A DNA stretch of 64,000 nt from Butyricimonas synergistica DSM 23225 (GTDB lineage Bacteria; Bacteroidota; Bacteroidia; Bacteroidales; Marinifilaceae): the NCBI RefSeq assembly GCF_000379665.1, contig NZ_KB903370.1, positions 22,379 to 86,378 on the forward strand, read 5' to 3'. Positions 7,277 through 16,200 of the stretch are shown here, one piece after another. A program made the translations under genes and the position numbers. Within the stretch, counting starts at the first letter, position 1. Each line of letters starts with the position of its first letter. Below the pieces are notes generated by a model, which worked only from the letters and a program-made list of their open reading frames with translations, made no database searches and was not told the origin of the DNA.

Positions 7277-8611
7277 TTATTGATTGTTTCCCAACCCGGC
7301 TGCCAGCTCCTGCACTTGGCGCGTGTAATCTTCCATGCTGATCTGCCCTTGCATCATCTGCATCTGCAATGTCTGCACCTTGGCAAGGTATTCCTGCATA
7401 CCGCCGCCCTGCATCATTTGTTGCATTGCCTGCTGCATATTCTGGGCAATTTGCGTCATGTCTACATTACCGAAGTCCATGTTATCATCGTCATCCGCAT
7501 CAAGCTCGCCTTCCATAATGTTATCCATCGCCTCGTGGAGGATGGGAGCAGCCTCATCCCACGGCATAGCGGAAGTTTTCACCAGCGCACGTGTCACGAC
7601 GGCGTTCACGTCATCCTGCACGTCGTTGTAGAAATACATCTCGTAGAACTTGTAGACAATCATAAGGCAGCACGTCATGTAATTGCGTGACTCGAACGCC
7701 TGCGTTGCCCGATCGTAAGTATTTTCGAAATTCTCCTGTATGTTCTTGAGGTTAGAACGGCGTTTCGGGGAGATAAAGGTTTCCACGAAATAAAGATCTT
7801 CCGCCAATTCCTCTTTCGTCATCGCCTGCAAGCGGGCAACCACGGATTTCCCGGCAATTACCACCTCGGGCAGCGGAATATCCTCACGATCCATCTCGGC
7901 AACCGCTTTGTTGAGGTCGTTGAGCAATTGTCCTTGCGGGTGGGCGTAATAAAGTATTTTTAAAAGAGTGGAATCGAGCACGTTCCATGCGAAACCGAAC
8001 TTCCGGTCAGCCTCGAAGCCCTTCACGGCATCCATGCACTCGCGGCAACTCAACTGAATCACCTCGTACACGTTATCTAACGTTTCGGCATCGAAAGGAG
8101 TTACTTTAGGTTCATAAATTCGCTGCGCACCAAACTTGGTTTCGAACTCGTCATCATACTTGTCACCCGTGCGGCATATCTCTTCCAGCACGTAATACAT
8201 CTTGTAAGGTTGTGCCAAAGCGAGCGGGCAACTGTACTCGAAATAAAGCCGCTCGTCATGTAACTCGATGCGTGCCAAATCCATATCGTTAAAGTTCAAG
8301 CCCGCCACTTGCCGAAGCAAAGGCACTCTTCCCTTTTCAGGTAAAGCGAGGAATGGCGCGGTGACGTACAACTGCCCGTCCTCTATCTTGATCGTTACCA
8401 CGATAGAACCGTGCGGCACGTTGAACTCTGTCCCTGCCGGATTACCGTGTTTCTCCCGCAAATCCGGGTCCACGTAATCGAGGAGGGTATGGAATGCTTT
8501 CAAGTACTCCCCGTTCTCGAAGGCTTCCATGCTTTCGTCGAAGGCATCGACGTTAATCTTACTTTCCGTCGACGCTATCGTGGAAAGGTTGAATGTCAAG
8601 GTTTGTTTCAT
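7277..8611 (-). CDS. Unknown cytoplasmic protein with Met/Gln-rich tail
   Basis: I do not recognise this 444-residue family with certainty. It has no signal peptide or membrane helix. Residues about 20-160 alternate helices and strands and look like the YbjN/chaperone-like fold also seen at the C-terminus of the neighbouring protease. Residues 170-350 are helical and may be TPR-like. An acidic linker (DADDDDNMD) precedes a Met/Gln-rich amphipathic tail from about 385 (IAQNMQQAMQQMMQ). It lies upstream of the protease in the same orientation with a 22-base gap, so it is the first gene of a two-gene operon. It may be a partner, adaptor or substrate of the protease; this is inference from position and the shared domain. 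Confidence 0.75.
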   Translation of the reverse strand: MKQTLTFNLSTIASTESKINVDAFDESMEAFENGEYLKAFHTLLDYVDPDLREKHGNPAGTEFNVPHGSIVVTIKIEDGQLYVTAPFLALPEKGRVPLLRQVAGLNFNDMDLARIELHDERLYFEYSCPLALAQPYKMYYVLEEICRTGDKYDDEFETKFGAQRIYEPKVTPFDAETLDNVYEVIQLSCRECMDAVKGFEADRKFGFAWNVLDSTLLKILYYAHPQGQLLNDLNKAVAEMDREDIPLPEVVIAGKSVVARLQAMTKEELAEDLYFVETFISPKRRSNLKNIQENFENTYDRATQAFESRNYMTCCLMIVYKFYEMYFYNDVQDDVNAVVTRALVKTSAMPWDEAAPILHEAMDNIMEGELDADDDDNMDFGNVDMTQIAQNMQQAMQQMMQGGGMQEYLAKVQTLQMQMMQGQISMEDYTRQVQELAAGLGNNQ

Positions 8612-8729
8612 GACTTATAAGGAATTAAATAATTAATAACAATTCACGCGCCCATCCACGCCACATCACGTAGAGGCGGCTATAAAGGTGAGAAAAACAA
8701 TCGAATATTAAAAGTGAAAAGTTGAAAAA

Positions 8730-10991
8730 TTATTCACTACCCCGTATCATTCGCCGAATGTTATCCTTCTCTCCCACGACCCAAACGAGGTCACCATCCT
8801 GAAACACCGTATGTTTCGTCGGGTTCATAATCTCGTCGTCGTCCCGTTCAATACCCACGATCAAACAATTGTAGCGGTTACCCACGTTCGATTCGGCAAG
8901 GGTTTGTCCCCGGAAAGCGAAAGCCTCGTCCACAGTAAACGATTGCAAGGACACCTCCTCCGTCGTGATCCCGTCCTTGTTTTCCGCCTGTATCCGCTCC
9001 ATGTCGGTCGAGAAATGCTGTATCTGCTCGTCCGTTCCCACGACCACCATCCGGTCTTGTGGATAAATCCGCTCCATCCTGTCGGGAATATTGATACGAT
9101 GGTCGCCGCGAATAATCTCCACCACGCTCACCCCATAGCGCTCGCGGAAAGCAAGCTCGTCGAGAGGAAGCCCCGCGTAGGCGGAATTCGGAGAAACGGT
9201 GATTGCCGCCAAATGAATATCCTTGTCACTGAGATCACGGTGAAAACTCGATTTCAACGGATTTTTCCGCCGAGCCGCTTCCTCCCGCTGGTTCAAGTTC
9301 GTCATGAAACGCCGTTCCAGTTTCATGTAATGATTCAAATCCCGCCGGAAAAGCGTAATCAAAGCCACGATAGCCGCCGCAATGATAATCAGTACCCCAT
9401 ACTGGATATGGAAATAGCGAATCAACACCAGCGACACGAATAATATCGCCACGAATACCCGGAAAAGCACCAGCGGCACCAACCGTCCCCGGTTGTACTT
9501 GCTGTCGTTCCACAGGCTCATGAACAACTCCGGTGTGTTATTCTTGTTCGAAATCAAGGCGATCAGGAAAGGTGTCATCAACAACAACGTAACCACGGTA
9601 GTAACCACGTTATCGAGCACCACCGAATCCGGGAACCGTTCGATCATAAAAGGATGTATCACGTGCGTTGAAAGCAGAAATATTGCCGTCAACAATATAC
9701 TATATATGGATACCCGTCCCAGGAAACTCTTCAGCAACCGTTTCCAGTCGCTCTCGTGATTGATCGTCTTCGCCCCCGAGGCGTAACGATCGAGGAAAAG
9801 GCACACCCGGTCGGGCAACACCCGGTACAGCCATCCGGCAAAAGGATCGGCAAGACGGATAAAATAAGGAGTCGTGAATGTCGTGATAACCGACACGGCA
9901 ACGATAATCGGGTAAACAAAGTCATCAAGCACCTTCAGCGACACCCCCAGTGAGGCGATGATAAAAGCAAACTCCCCGATCTGCGCCAGGCTGAACCCAG
10001 ACTTGACCGAAGTCTTCAACGTCTGTCCCGACAACAACACCCCGAGCGTCGAAAAGCAGGCTTTGCCCACGATAGTCACCAGCGTGATTACCGCCACTGG
10101 TAGGGCGTACTCCACGAGTACCGCCGGATCGACCAGCATCCCCACCGACACGAAAAAAATAGCCCCGAACAAATCTTTCACGGGCTTGATAATATGCTCG
10201 ATATGTTCCGCCTCCACCGTTTCGGCAAGGATAGACCCCATGATGAATGCCCCGAGAGCCGCCGAGAAACCGGTTTCCGTCGCCAGCACCACCATACCGA
10301 GGCACAGCCCGAGAGCTATAATCAACAGTGTTTCGTCGTTCATCAGTCGCTTTACCTTCTTCAAAAACAGGGGAATAATGAATATTCCTATCAAGAACCA
10401 AAGCACAAGAAAGAAAACAACCTTCAACACGCTCATTGCCAGTTCCTCCCCGGCGAATTGCTGGCTGACCGCCATCGTGGAAAGCAATACCATCATCAAT
10501 ATCGCCACCAAATCCTCCACAACCAGCGTCCCGAAGACAATCCCCGTGAAACGTTGACCACGCAGCCCCATATCATCAAACGCTTTTATAATAATAGTCG
10601 TCGACGACATAGAAAGCATTCCACCGAGGAAAATGCAGTTCATCGTTGACCACCCCATCGCGTACCCCACGAGATACCCGACGATCAGCATCGTCACCAC
10701 CTCCGTGATTGCCGTGATAAACGCCGTCGATCCCACGTTCACCAGCTTTTTGAAACTGAACTCCAACCCCAGCGCGAAAAGCAGGAAGACTACCCCGATC
10801 TCCGCCCACGTGTTGATATTCCCGATGTCCCCCACCGTCGGAAATACCTGCACGTAAGGTCCCGCCAGCAACCCCGCCACAATATATCCCAGCACGAGGG
10901 GTTGCTTAAGCCATTTAAACAAAAGTGTAATAATCCCGGCGGATACTAAAATAAGTGCCAGGTCAGTAATCAAAGTCGGTAAATGAGACAT
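8730..10991 (-). CDS. Cation:proton antiporter, CPA2 family, with TrkA-C domains
   Basis: A 753-residue inner-membrane antiporter of the KefB/Na+-H+ exchanger (CPA2) type. About 12 membrane helices occupy 1-390 (GYIVAGLLAGPY near 35, FLLFALGLEFSFKKL near 70, AALGAFIMGSILAET near 245). A second hydrophobic block of about four helices (415-560) is unusual for plain KefB. The C-terminus carries two TrkA-C (RCK-C) domains, near 600-670 (GLPLDELAFRERYGVSVVEI) and 685-750 (TVFQDGDLVWVVGEKDNI), which commonly bind nucleotides or ions and gate K+ or Na+ flux. There is no TrkA-N domain. It would exchange monovalent cations for protons in pH or osmotic homeostasis; the ion cannot be told from sequence. 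Confidence 0.88.
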   Translation of the reverse strand: MSHLPTLITDLALILVSAGIITLLFKWLKQPLVLGYIVAGLLAGPYVQVFPTVGDIGNINTWAEIGVVFLLFALGLEFSFKKLVNVGSTAFITAITEVVTMLIVGYLVGYAMGWSTMNCIFLGGMLSMSSTTIIIKAFDDMGLRGQRFTGIVFGTLVVEDLVAILMMVLLSTMAVSQQFAGEELAMSVLKVVFFLVLWFLIGIFIIPLFLKKVKRLMNDETLLIIALGLCLGMVVLATETGFSAALGAFIMGSILAETVEAEHIEHIIKPVKDLFGAIFFVSVGMLVDPAVLVEYALPVAVITLVTIVGKACFSTLGVLLSGQTLKTSVKSGFSLAQIGEFAFIIASLGVSLKVLDDFVYPIIVAVSVITTFTTPYFIRLADPFAGWLYRVLPDRVCLFLDRYASGAKTINHESDWKRLLKSFLGRVSIYSILLTAIFLLSTHVIHPFMIERFPDSVVLDNVVTTVVTLLLMTPFLIALISNKNNTPELFMSLWNDSKYNRGRLVPLVLFRVFVAILFVSLVLIRYFHIQYGVLIIIAAAIVALITLFRRDLNHYMKLERRFMTNLNQREEAARRKNPLKSSFHRDLSDKDIHLAAITVSPNSAYAGLPLDELAFRERYGVSVVEIIRGDHRINIPDRMERIYPQDRMVVVGTDEQIQHFSTDMERIQAENKDGITTEEVSLQSFTVDEAFAFRGQTLAESNVGNRYNCLIVGIERDDDEIMNPTKHTVFQDGDLVWVVGEKDNIRRMIRGSE

Positions 10992-11307
10992 GATCTATTC
11001 GTTTATGATTAAATTAATGAAGATTACAAATATATTCATAAAATAAATACGATAAAAGTACTTTCGACGTTACAAGAAACAATTGAAAATTAAATATGCA
11101 GAATTGCGGTTCATACACGGCATAAATTGTTGAAAAATCACGCGGGAATATAATGATAAACTCCCCCCTCTGGCTGACATTCGACAATTATAATTCCATA
11201 TTCACCCTATATAGAGATCAGCCGTGTAAAAAAAAACGAACAAGATTGAAACTGCACACGGTAAAAAAACGTACACCAAGTAGAAATAAACTCAAAACAC
11301 TCAAAAT
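10992..11307. other. AT-rich intergenic region
   Basis: A divergent spacer between the antiporter and the small acetyltransferase. It is AT-rich with a poly-A tract near 11228, and must hold the promoters of both genes. I see no clear TTTG/TAnnTTTG pair and no gene in it. Confidence 0.4.
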
Positions 11308-11574
11308 ATGGAAATCACTCATAATGAACAAAAACATATGTTCGAAATTCAAGACGGCGGACAGGCAGCCGTTGTAGAATACAAGCCTTTTGATGGAGGC
11401 ATCAACATTATCCACACGTTCGTGCCGAAATCCTTGCAAAGCAAAGGCTACGGGTCGGCACTCGTCAAACGTACCCTAGAATATGCAAAAGAAAAGAATT
11501 GGAAAGTGATTATCACTTGCCCCTTCGCCCGAGCCTACGTTGCCCGTCACAAAGAGTACGAGAGTGTGCTCTGA
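11308..11574 (+). CDS. Small GNAT-like N-acetyltransferase (YjdJ type)
   Basis: An 88-residue protein matching the minimal acetyl-CoA-binding GNAT family (PF14542 type). It has the central strand INIIHTFVP, then the acetyl-CoA loop LQSKGYGSALVKRTLEYAKE (about 42-61), and finally VIITCPFARAYVARHKEY. The length is right for this compact family. Members are thought to acetylate small molecules or protein N-termini, but the substrates are mostly unknown. It stands alone, 237 bases before the next gene. Confidence 0.85.
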   Translation: MEITHNEQKHMFEIQDGGQAAVVEYKPFDGGINIIHTFVPKSLQSKGYGSALVKRTLEYAKEKNWKVIITCPFARAYVARHKEYESVL

Positions 11575-11811
11575 ATCAAGTGTGTCGGGAATAACTTATC
11601 CCGAGCTCGGTTATGACTCAAAAACCGGATATAATAAATGTGCCGCATTGTCTCTGAATCACTGGCAATCAACACACAGAGTCACAAATCAAGCTACTAT
11701 GGGACTTTTTCGTCAGAACGATTTCTTCAAAAAGATTGAAAATTTTAAAACGATCTTTTGGAACATCGGTAAATTATAACAAACTTTGTGGTGAATTTAG
11801 AAGCGTGTAGC

Positions 11812-13086
11812 ATGAATGATTATATTATCATTACAATATTAATCGGCATTATTTTAATACTTATGGGCTTGTACTTACAAGCGAAGCAGGCAGTCTGCAA
11901 AAAAGGAAAAGAAGTAAAAGTATCAGGAGCATTATTTGATTTTATCCTGCAACACATCAAAGCGTATATTCTGGTAATCGACCGGGATTTTATTGTAGAA
12001 AGGACAAATTATTATACTATAACTAATACCCAAGACGACAAGCAGGAAAAACGGGTAGGCGAACTTCTCCGGTGCGTGAATTCTTTCCAAAAAGGATGCG
12101 GCAACGGGGAACTCTGTCAAACGTGCCCCATACGGGCTGCCATCACCGATGCTTTCCACGAGAAAAGAGATTTCACGAACTTGGAAGCCATTGTCAGCCT
12201 ACGCGTTTCCGAGAAAAAGTCGTTGAAATGCAACGTTTCCGTCTCGGGCTCCTACATGGACGTTAATCACCGTCCCCAAATGTTAATAACCATCCACGAT
12301 ATTACCGAGTTGAAACAAGCCCAAATCAGGCTACAAGACGCCCTGGACAAGACGGAACGCATCGAGAAATCGAAATTCTCGTTCCTTGAAAAACTAGGCA
12401 ACGACATCAACGATCAGCTGAATTGCATCCTGGGATGGGCGAACCTCGTCAGCTCCGACAAGACGCTGACCGACAACCAGCGCAACGAGTACATGAATCT
12501 GATATACGAACATTCCGACCTGTTGTCGCATATGGCAAACGACGTGTTAAGGCTCGCCAAAATAGACGCACACAAGATAGACTTGCAAATGAGCACGTTC
12601 TGCTTGTATGAATTCTGCCAAGACATTCTGCTGATACGCATGAACAATACCCACCCGAACGTGGAATTGTACATGGAGTGCGATACCCCTAAACTGCTCG
12701 TCTATACCGACCAGCAGAAACTCTTTCAAGTGATCGTCAACCTCTTGTCGAACGCACAAAAATTCACGAACCGGGGACACATCAGACTGGAATATTCCTT
12801 GAGCAAGGAACAGGACATGATAAACTTCGTTGTCGAAGATACCGGAAAGGGTATGCCGACAAGGATTCACGCCCACCTCTTCGAGCGATTCTACAAGGCA
12901 AACACCTTCACGGAAGGACCGGGACTCGGGTTAGCCATCTGTAAAGCTTACATCGAAGCCATGGGCGGCACCATCCAGTTTACCTCTGCCGAGGGACGCG
13001 GTACACGTTTCCATTTCTCCATCAAGAGGGAACCCATTCCCGCCGGAGATGCGGCTCTTGATATGTGTAAGGGGCAAACGAATTAA
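11812..13086 (+). CDS. Histidine-kinase-like protein lacking the phosphoacceptor His
   Basis: 424 residues from ATG 11812 (a GTG start at 11788 would add eight). An N-terminal membrane helix (about 3-22) is followed by a PAS-like domain (40-165) with four cysteines at about 88, 96, 102 and 105 (C-x7-C-x5-C-x2-C), suggesting a metal or redox centre. A coiled coil leads to the dimerisation region, where the usual MSHEIRTPLNAI reads LGNDINDQLNCI: the acceptor His is Asn (about residue 197). The ATPase domain is intact (VNLLSNAQKFT, VEDTGKGMP, FERFYK, GPGLGLAICKAY). It may bind ATP and signal through a partner, or be a pseudokinase. No regulator gene is adjacent. Confidence 0.85.
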   Translation: MNDYIIITILIGIILILMGLYLQAKQAVCKKGKEVKVSGALFDFILQHIKAYILVIDRDFIVERTNYYTITNTQDDKQEKRVGELLRCVNSFQKGCGNGELCQTCPIRAAITDAFHEKRDFTNLEAIVSLRVSEKKSLKCNVSVSGSYMDVNHRPQMLITIHDITELKQAQIRLQDALDKTERIEKSKFSFLEKLGNDINDQLNCILGWANLVSSDKTLTDNQRNEYMNLIYEHSDLLSHMANDVLRLAKIDAHKIDLQMSTFCLYEFCQDILLIRMNNTHPNVELYMECDTPKLLVYTDQQKLFQVIVNLLSNAQKFTNRGHIRLEYSLSKEQDMINFVVEDTGKGMPTRIHAHLFERFYKANTFTEGPGLGLAICKAYIEAMGGTIQFTSAEGRGTRFHFSIKREPIPAGDAALDMCKGQTN

Positions 13087-13165
13087 TCCGCAAGACTACG
13101 TTTTGTCATACTGAGCTTGCGAAAGATTTCCTGCAACAAAATTGTAAATCACGACAATTATCCCC

Positions 13166-13240
13166 GATCGATTTTAGATTTAATGATTGAGTCCTAGACG
13201 CAGGGGGATAGTTCAATCTAAAATCAAGAAATCTAAAATT
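13166..13240. repeat. Intergenic AT repeat in inverted arrangement
   Basis: GATTTTAGATTTAATGATTG (about 13170-13189) faces TCAATCTAAAATC...AAATCTAAAA (about 13213-13236). The unit, roughly AATCTAAAATCATTAAATCT, recurs at 51088-51112 before tsaD and, reversed, at 6061-6084 after the LytTR gene. Here the two copies can fold into a stem between the kinase-like gene and the DMT transporter. Confidence 0.5.
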
Positions 13241-13300
13241 ATATAGAATCTCCAAATCAGTAAACCTTTTCTTCCTCGTTTCCGTTTACCCGAAAAATAG

Positions 13301-14227
13301 ATGAAAATGGAAACAACCCGAAAACCGAAAGAGATCATAGGACATCTTATGGTCTTGTCCACGATAATCATATACAGTTTCAACACGAACTTCATGAAGA
13401 TTCTCATGCCCACGTGGATAGGACCCCACGGGCTCGTGTTGCTCCGATGTGCAGTTATGGCGGCGGGATTCTGGTTGATCTCATGTTTTATCCCCATGAA
13501 AGGCAAAACCCAACCAACAAGGAAAGACATTTTGATGATGACGCTCGGGGGCGTACTCGGTATCGGGGGCAATCTACGACTCTATATCAACGGTTTGAAC
13601 ATAACCGGACCCGTCGACGCTTTCGTTATTCGTACCACACAACCGATCATCGTGATAGCCTTGGCTGTACTCCTGCTACACGCCTCTTTCAACTGGTACA
13701 AGGCAATCGGTATTGCCCTCGGGCTTGCCGGGACAATATACGTTTCCATCTCTCCCCATGCCGGAGCCGTCAAGGATTCAATCACGGGAGATGTTCTCAT
13801 CTTCGTTTCGTCCGTGTTCAATGCCCTTTATCTCATCTTGATAAAACCTTATACTCAAAAATTCAACTCCGTCATTGTCATGCGGTGGATGAGTCTAGCG
13901 GCATTGATTATCACCCTGCCATTCGGTATCCATCAAGCCCTCACCGCACCGATATTCACTACCGCCGCACCGATACACGTGTGGCTCCAACTGGGCTTCG
14001 TGCTCGTGTTCGCCACCATGATTGCTTACTTCCTTAACCTGAAAGCACTCGTGTACATCACTCCCTTCGTAGAAAGCGTGTACATCTACCTGCTCCCCAT
14101 CACCGGAGCCACCGTTTCCATCCTCCTCGGGTTGCAGAAATTCTCGTGGCATGATCCAGTATCTCTTGTACTTATCATCGTCGGATTCATCCTGATAAAC
14201 AAAAAGACTCGGACAGTTAAAAATTAA
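13301..14227 (+). CDS. DMT-family transporter (EamA type)
   Basis: A 308-residue inner-membrane protein of the drug/metabolite transporter superfamily, with ten predicted membrane helices in two EamA repeats (about 15-145 and 165-300). It begins MKMETTRKPKEIIGHLMVLS, placing a basic N-terminus before helix 1. The repeat ends carry typical glycine motifs (GIALGLAGTIYVSI near 145; LVLIIVGFILINKK at the C-terminus). Family members export or import amino acids, nucleosides or other metabolites; the substrate cannot be assigned. It is a single gene. Confidence 0.88.
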   Translation: MKMETTRKPKEIIGHLMVLSTIIIYSFNTNFMKILMPTWIGPHGLVLLRCAVMAAGFWLISCFIPMKGKTQPTRKDILMMTLGGVLGIGGNLRLYINGLNITGPVDAFVIRTTQPIIVIALAVLLLHASFNWYKAIGIALGLAGTIYVSISPHAGAVKDSITGDVLIFVSSVFNALYLILIKPYTQKFNSVIVMRWMSLAALIITLPFGIHQALTAPIFTTAAPIHVWLQLGFVLVFATMIAYFLNLKALVYITPFVESVYIYLLPITGATVSILLGLQKFSWHDPVSLVLIIVGFILINKKTRTVKN

Positions 14228-14303
14228 AAATTTAGTTATTGACGATTAAAATGATTTAGCAACAAAAAAATACCGGACTTTAACACTCCAACGAGATATG
14301 TGG

Positions 14304-14576
14304 CTATTTCAGATGCTTGATTTTCTCGTTCAACTCGTCCATTTGCAGGCGATGAGACTCCAAAGTTTCATGCATCTTTCTACGTGATTCGGGGTCATGC
14401 ACGATTTCCGGGAACTCCACCAATAACGCCACAAGATTGGTCAAAGCGTTCGCTTCCTGCACGCTTGTGGTCAATATCTCTATATACAATTTTTTCTTTT
14501 CCTCGTCCGAGAACAACTCGTCCACTTCTTTTTTCAATTTCTCACTATCAATTTCCGGTAATTCCACTTCTTTCAT
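14304..14576 (-). CDS. Small helical protein of unknown function
   Basis: 90 residues, highly charged and predicted fully helical (MKEVELPEIDSEKLKKEVDE ... LESHRLQMDELNEKIKHLK), with a C-terminal coiled coil. No signal peptide, membrane segment or metal motif. The start lies 6 bases from the 3' end of the frameshifted DUF2007 gene, so the two form an operon. I do not recognise the family. Confidence 0.7.
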   Translation of the reverse strand: MKEVELPEIDSEKLKKEVDELFSDEEKKKLYIEILTTSVQEANALTNLVALLVEFPEIVHDPESRRKMHETLESHRLQMDELNEKIKHLK

Positions 14577-14582
14577 AATTCC

Positions 14583-15022
14583 TTATCTTTTATATTTCCA
14601 TTCCTTACCACAATCAAAACATTTGCGCAGGGTTCTGAACATCGGGAACACACCCCCTAATAAAGCATACACAGCTCTAATAATCACGTCCGGATCTTCT
14701 GCTTGCCGATATTTTCAGAATGACAAAACGGACAAGTATCAAGGCTTATCGCCATCACACGATCCACCAGCTGCACCTCATCCTCCGGTACCAAGTCTGC
14801 CGGATGAATATATCCGCCCTCCGACAAAAAAAGCACACCCGCTTCCCAATCCTGATCGCAGATCAGCAACTTGACACCTCCCGCCGAATGCAGCGCAAAG
14901 TTATACATTTGCACCAGCTCGTCTTCGATCATGGCATTTATCCCTAGCGACTCAAGATAAGCCTTTGCCATATGGGCATCTTGGGGATTGGTAAAAGTCC
15001 GTATTACATTCCAATTATCCAT
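14583..15022 (-). pseudogene. DUF2007 signal-transducing-type protein, frameshifted before its second zinc knuckle
   Basis: The start MDNWNVIRTFTNPQDAHMAK opens a DUF2007 domain (about 1-75), a small GlnB-like fold, followed by CPFCHSENIG. The frame then stops at 14684. Shifting by one base near 14690-14697 continues it through PDVIIRAVYALLGGVFPMF to CFDCGKEWKYKR and a stop at 14583, restoring a second CxxC and the usual DUF2007 + membrane-tail + zinc-ribbon layout. A one-base loss, real or a sequencing error, explains it. The open frame reaches back to 15055, but the ATG at 15022 is the better start. Confidence 0.7.
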
Positions 15023-15100
15023 TATATCGTGTATTAATCCACAAAACGACAACATGGACGCAAGTTAGTATAATTTAACGAGAATACAAAACTTTAGATA

Positions 15101-16048
15101 TTACAATCGCCCGTCCCCAACGCTATTTACAGCCTTTCTCTTCCGGTATAACTGATAGGCATTAATACTATTTTGCCATAGGACGTATGCCGCCGGACCA
15201 ATAGAAGAAAGAGGCGACAGGTAAACTTGTGCCATCCAAATAGCTAGGATTGTATTCTTTTGTCCCAATCCCTGTCCTCCGGCAATCGTCTCTCCATATT
15301 TTTTCCCGATCCAGCGACCGAGAGCGAACTGCACGGCACAAAGCAACAGCGCAGCAAAAGCCATCAGAAATTCTTCACCGTAATTTTTGCTATCCTGCTG
15401 CATGATGAAGAATACCGTCCGCCCGGTGACAATCGTCAATGCCAGCGACCACAAGTAAAATGAAATACTTTGGCGGGCACGCAGCATCTTATGCACGGAA
15501 GGGACAAAATACTCTAGTACCCAAGCCCCGGCAAGAGGCAGCAACAACAAGGGTCCCACTTGACTGCAAATATGCCATACAGACTGACCAAACGATAAAT
15601 CCCCCTGTGCTCCTACCAACGAGAATACAAGCGGTGCAACTACCGCCACGCACAAGTTACTCACCAGCGTATAGCTCGCCAGACAAGGCACGCTACCCCC
15701 GAGCATCCCTGTGATTACAGTTGCCGCTACCGCAGTGGGAGCCAACACGCATATTAGCATAGCTTCCGCCAACACCCGGTCGAAACAACAAATCGCCCCA
15801 TACACAACAAGACTCCCGAAAACCTGTATCGCCAACATCCACGCGTGCAAACGGGTAAAACGCATCTCACGTATCGACAAACGACAACACGTAATCAACA
15901 ACATGATCGATATCAAGTAAGGGGTCAAAAAAGCAAACAAGTTGAAAAAGGAGTAGAATATACCCCCGCCTAGCATCGCCAATGGCAACATCCATGTTTT
16001 TAATCGTTCCAGCACGTCAGTATTGATTTTTGTCCCGCAAAGGAACAT
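15101..16048 (-). CDS. BASS-like (bile acid:sodium symporter family) transporter
   Basis: An inner-membrane protein with about nine to ten helices and a layout like the bile acid/arsenite/riboflavin transporter superfamily: TAVAATVITGMLGGSVPCLA near 130-150 resembles the crossover motif, and GQGLGQKNTILAIWMAQVYL near 270 the second. I chose the start at MFLCGTKINTDVLERLKTWM because the upstream residues (open to 16099) are not membrane-like and add little. The substrate is unknown; many Bacteroidota carry such transporters outside bile-acid pathways. It is divergent from the large kinase at 16201. Confidence 0.75.
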   Translation of the reverse strand: MFLCGTKINTDVLERLKTWMLPLAMLGGGIFYSFFNLFAFLTPYLISIMLLITCCRLSIREMRFTRLHAWMLAIQVFGSLVVYGAICCFDRVLAEAMLICVLAPTAVAATVITGMLGGSVPCLASYTLVSNLCVAVVAPLVFSLVGAQGDLSFGQSVWHICSQVGPLLLLPLAGAWVLEYFVPSVHKMLRARQSISFYLWSLALTIVTGRTVFFIMQQDSKNYGEEFLMAFAALLLCAVQFALGRWIGKKYGETIAGGQGLGQKNTILAIWMAQVYLSPLSSIGPAAYVLWQNSINAYQLYRKRKAVNSVGDGRL

Positions 16049-16140
16049 CGAATTCACCAATAATCCAAAATTAATCCGTCCCTTTCTCCCACCCAGCAAC
16101 GATTTTCATACCAAATCGTAGCAATATAGGATTATTTGGT

Positions 16141-16148
16141 TACTTTTG
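16141..16148 (+). promoter_or_regulatory. Probable -7 box for the PAS/GAF kinase
   Basis: TACTTTTG fits the Bacteroidota -7 consensus TAnnTTTG and lies 53 bases before the kinase start. I cannot see a good -33 TTTG at the right distance. Confidence 0.4.
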
Positions 16149-16200
16149 TAAACCAATTGATCGGCTATTTAGAATTTTAACTAGAGTCCAAAAAACGTGT

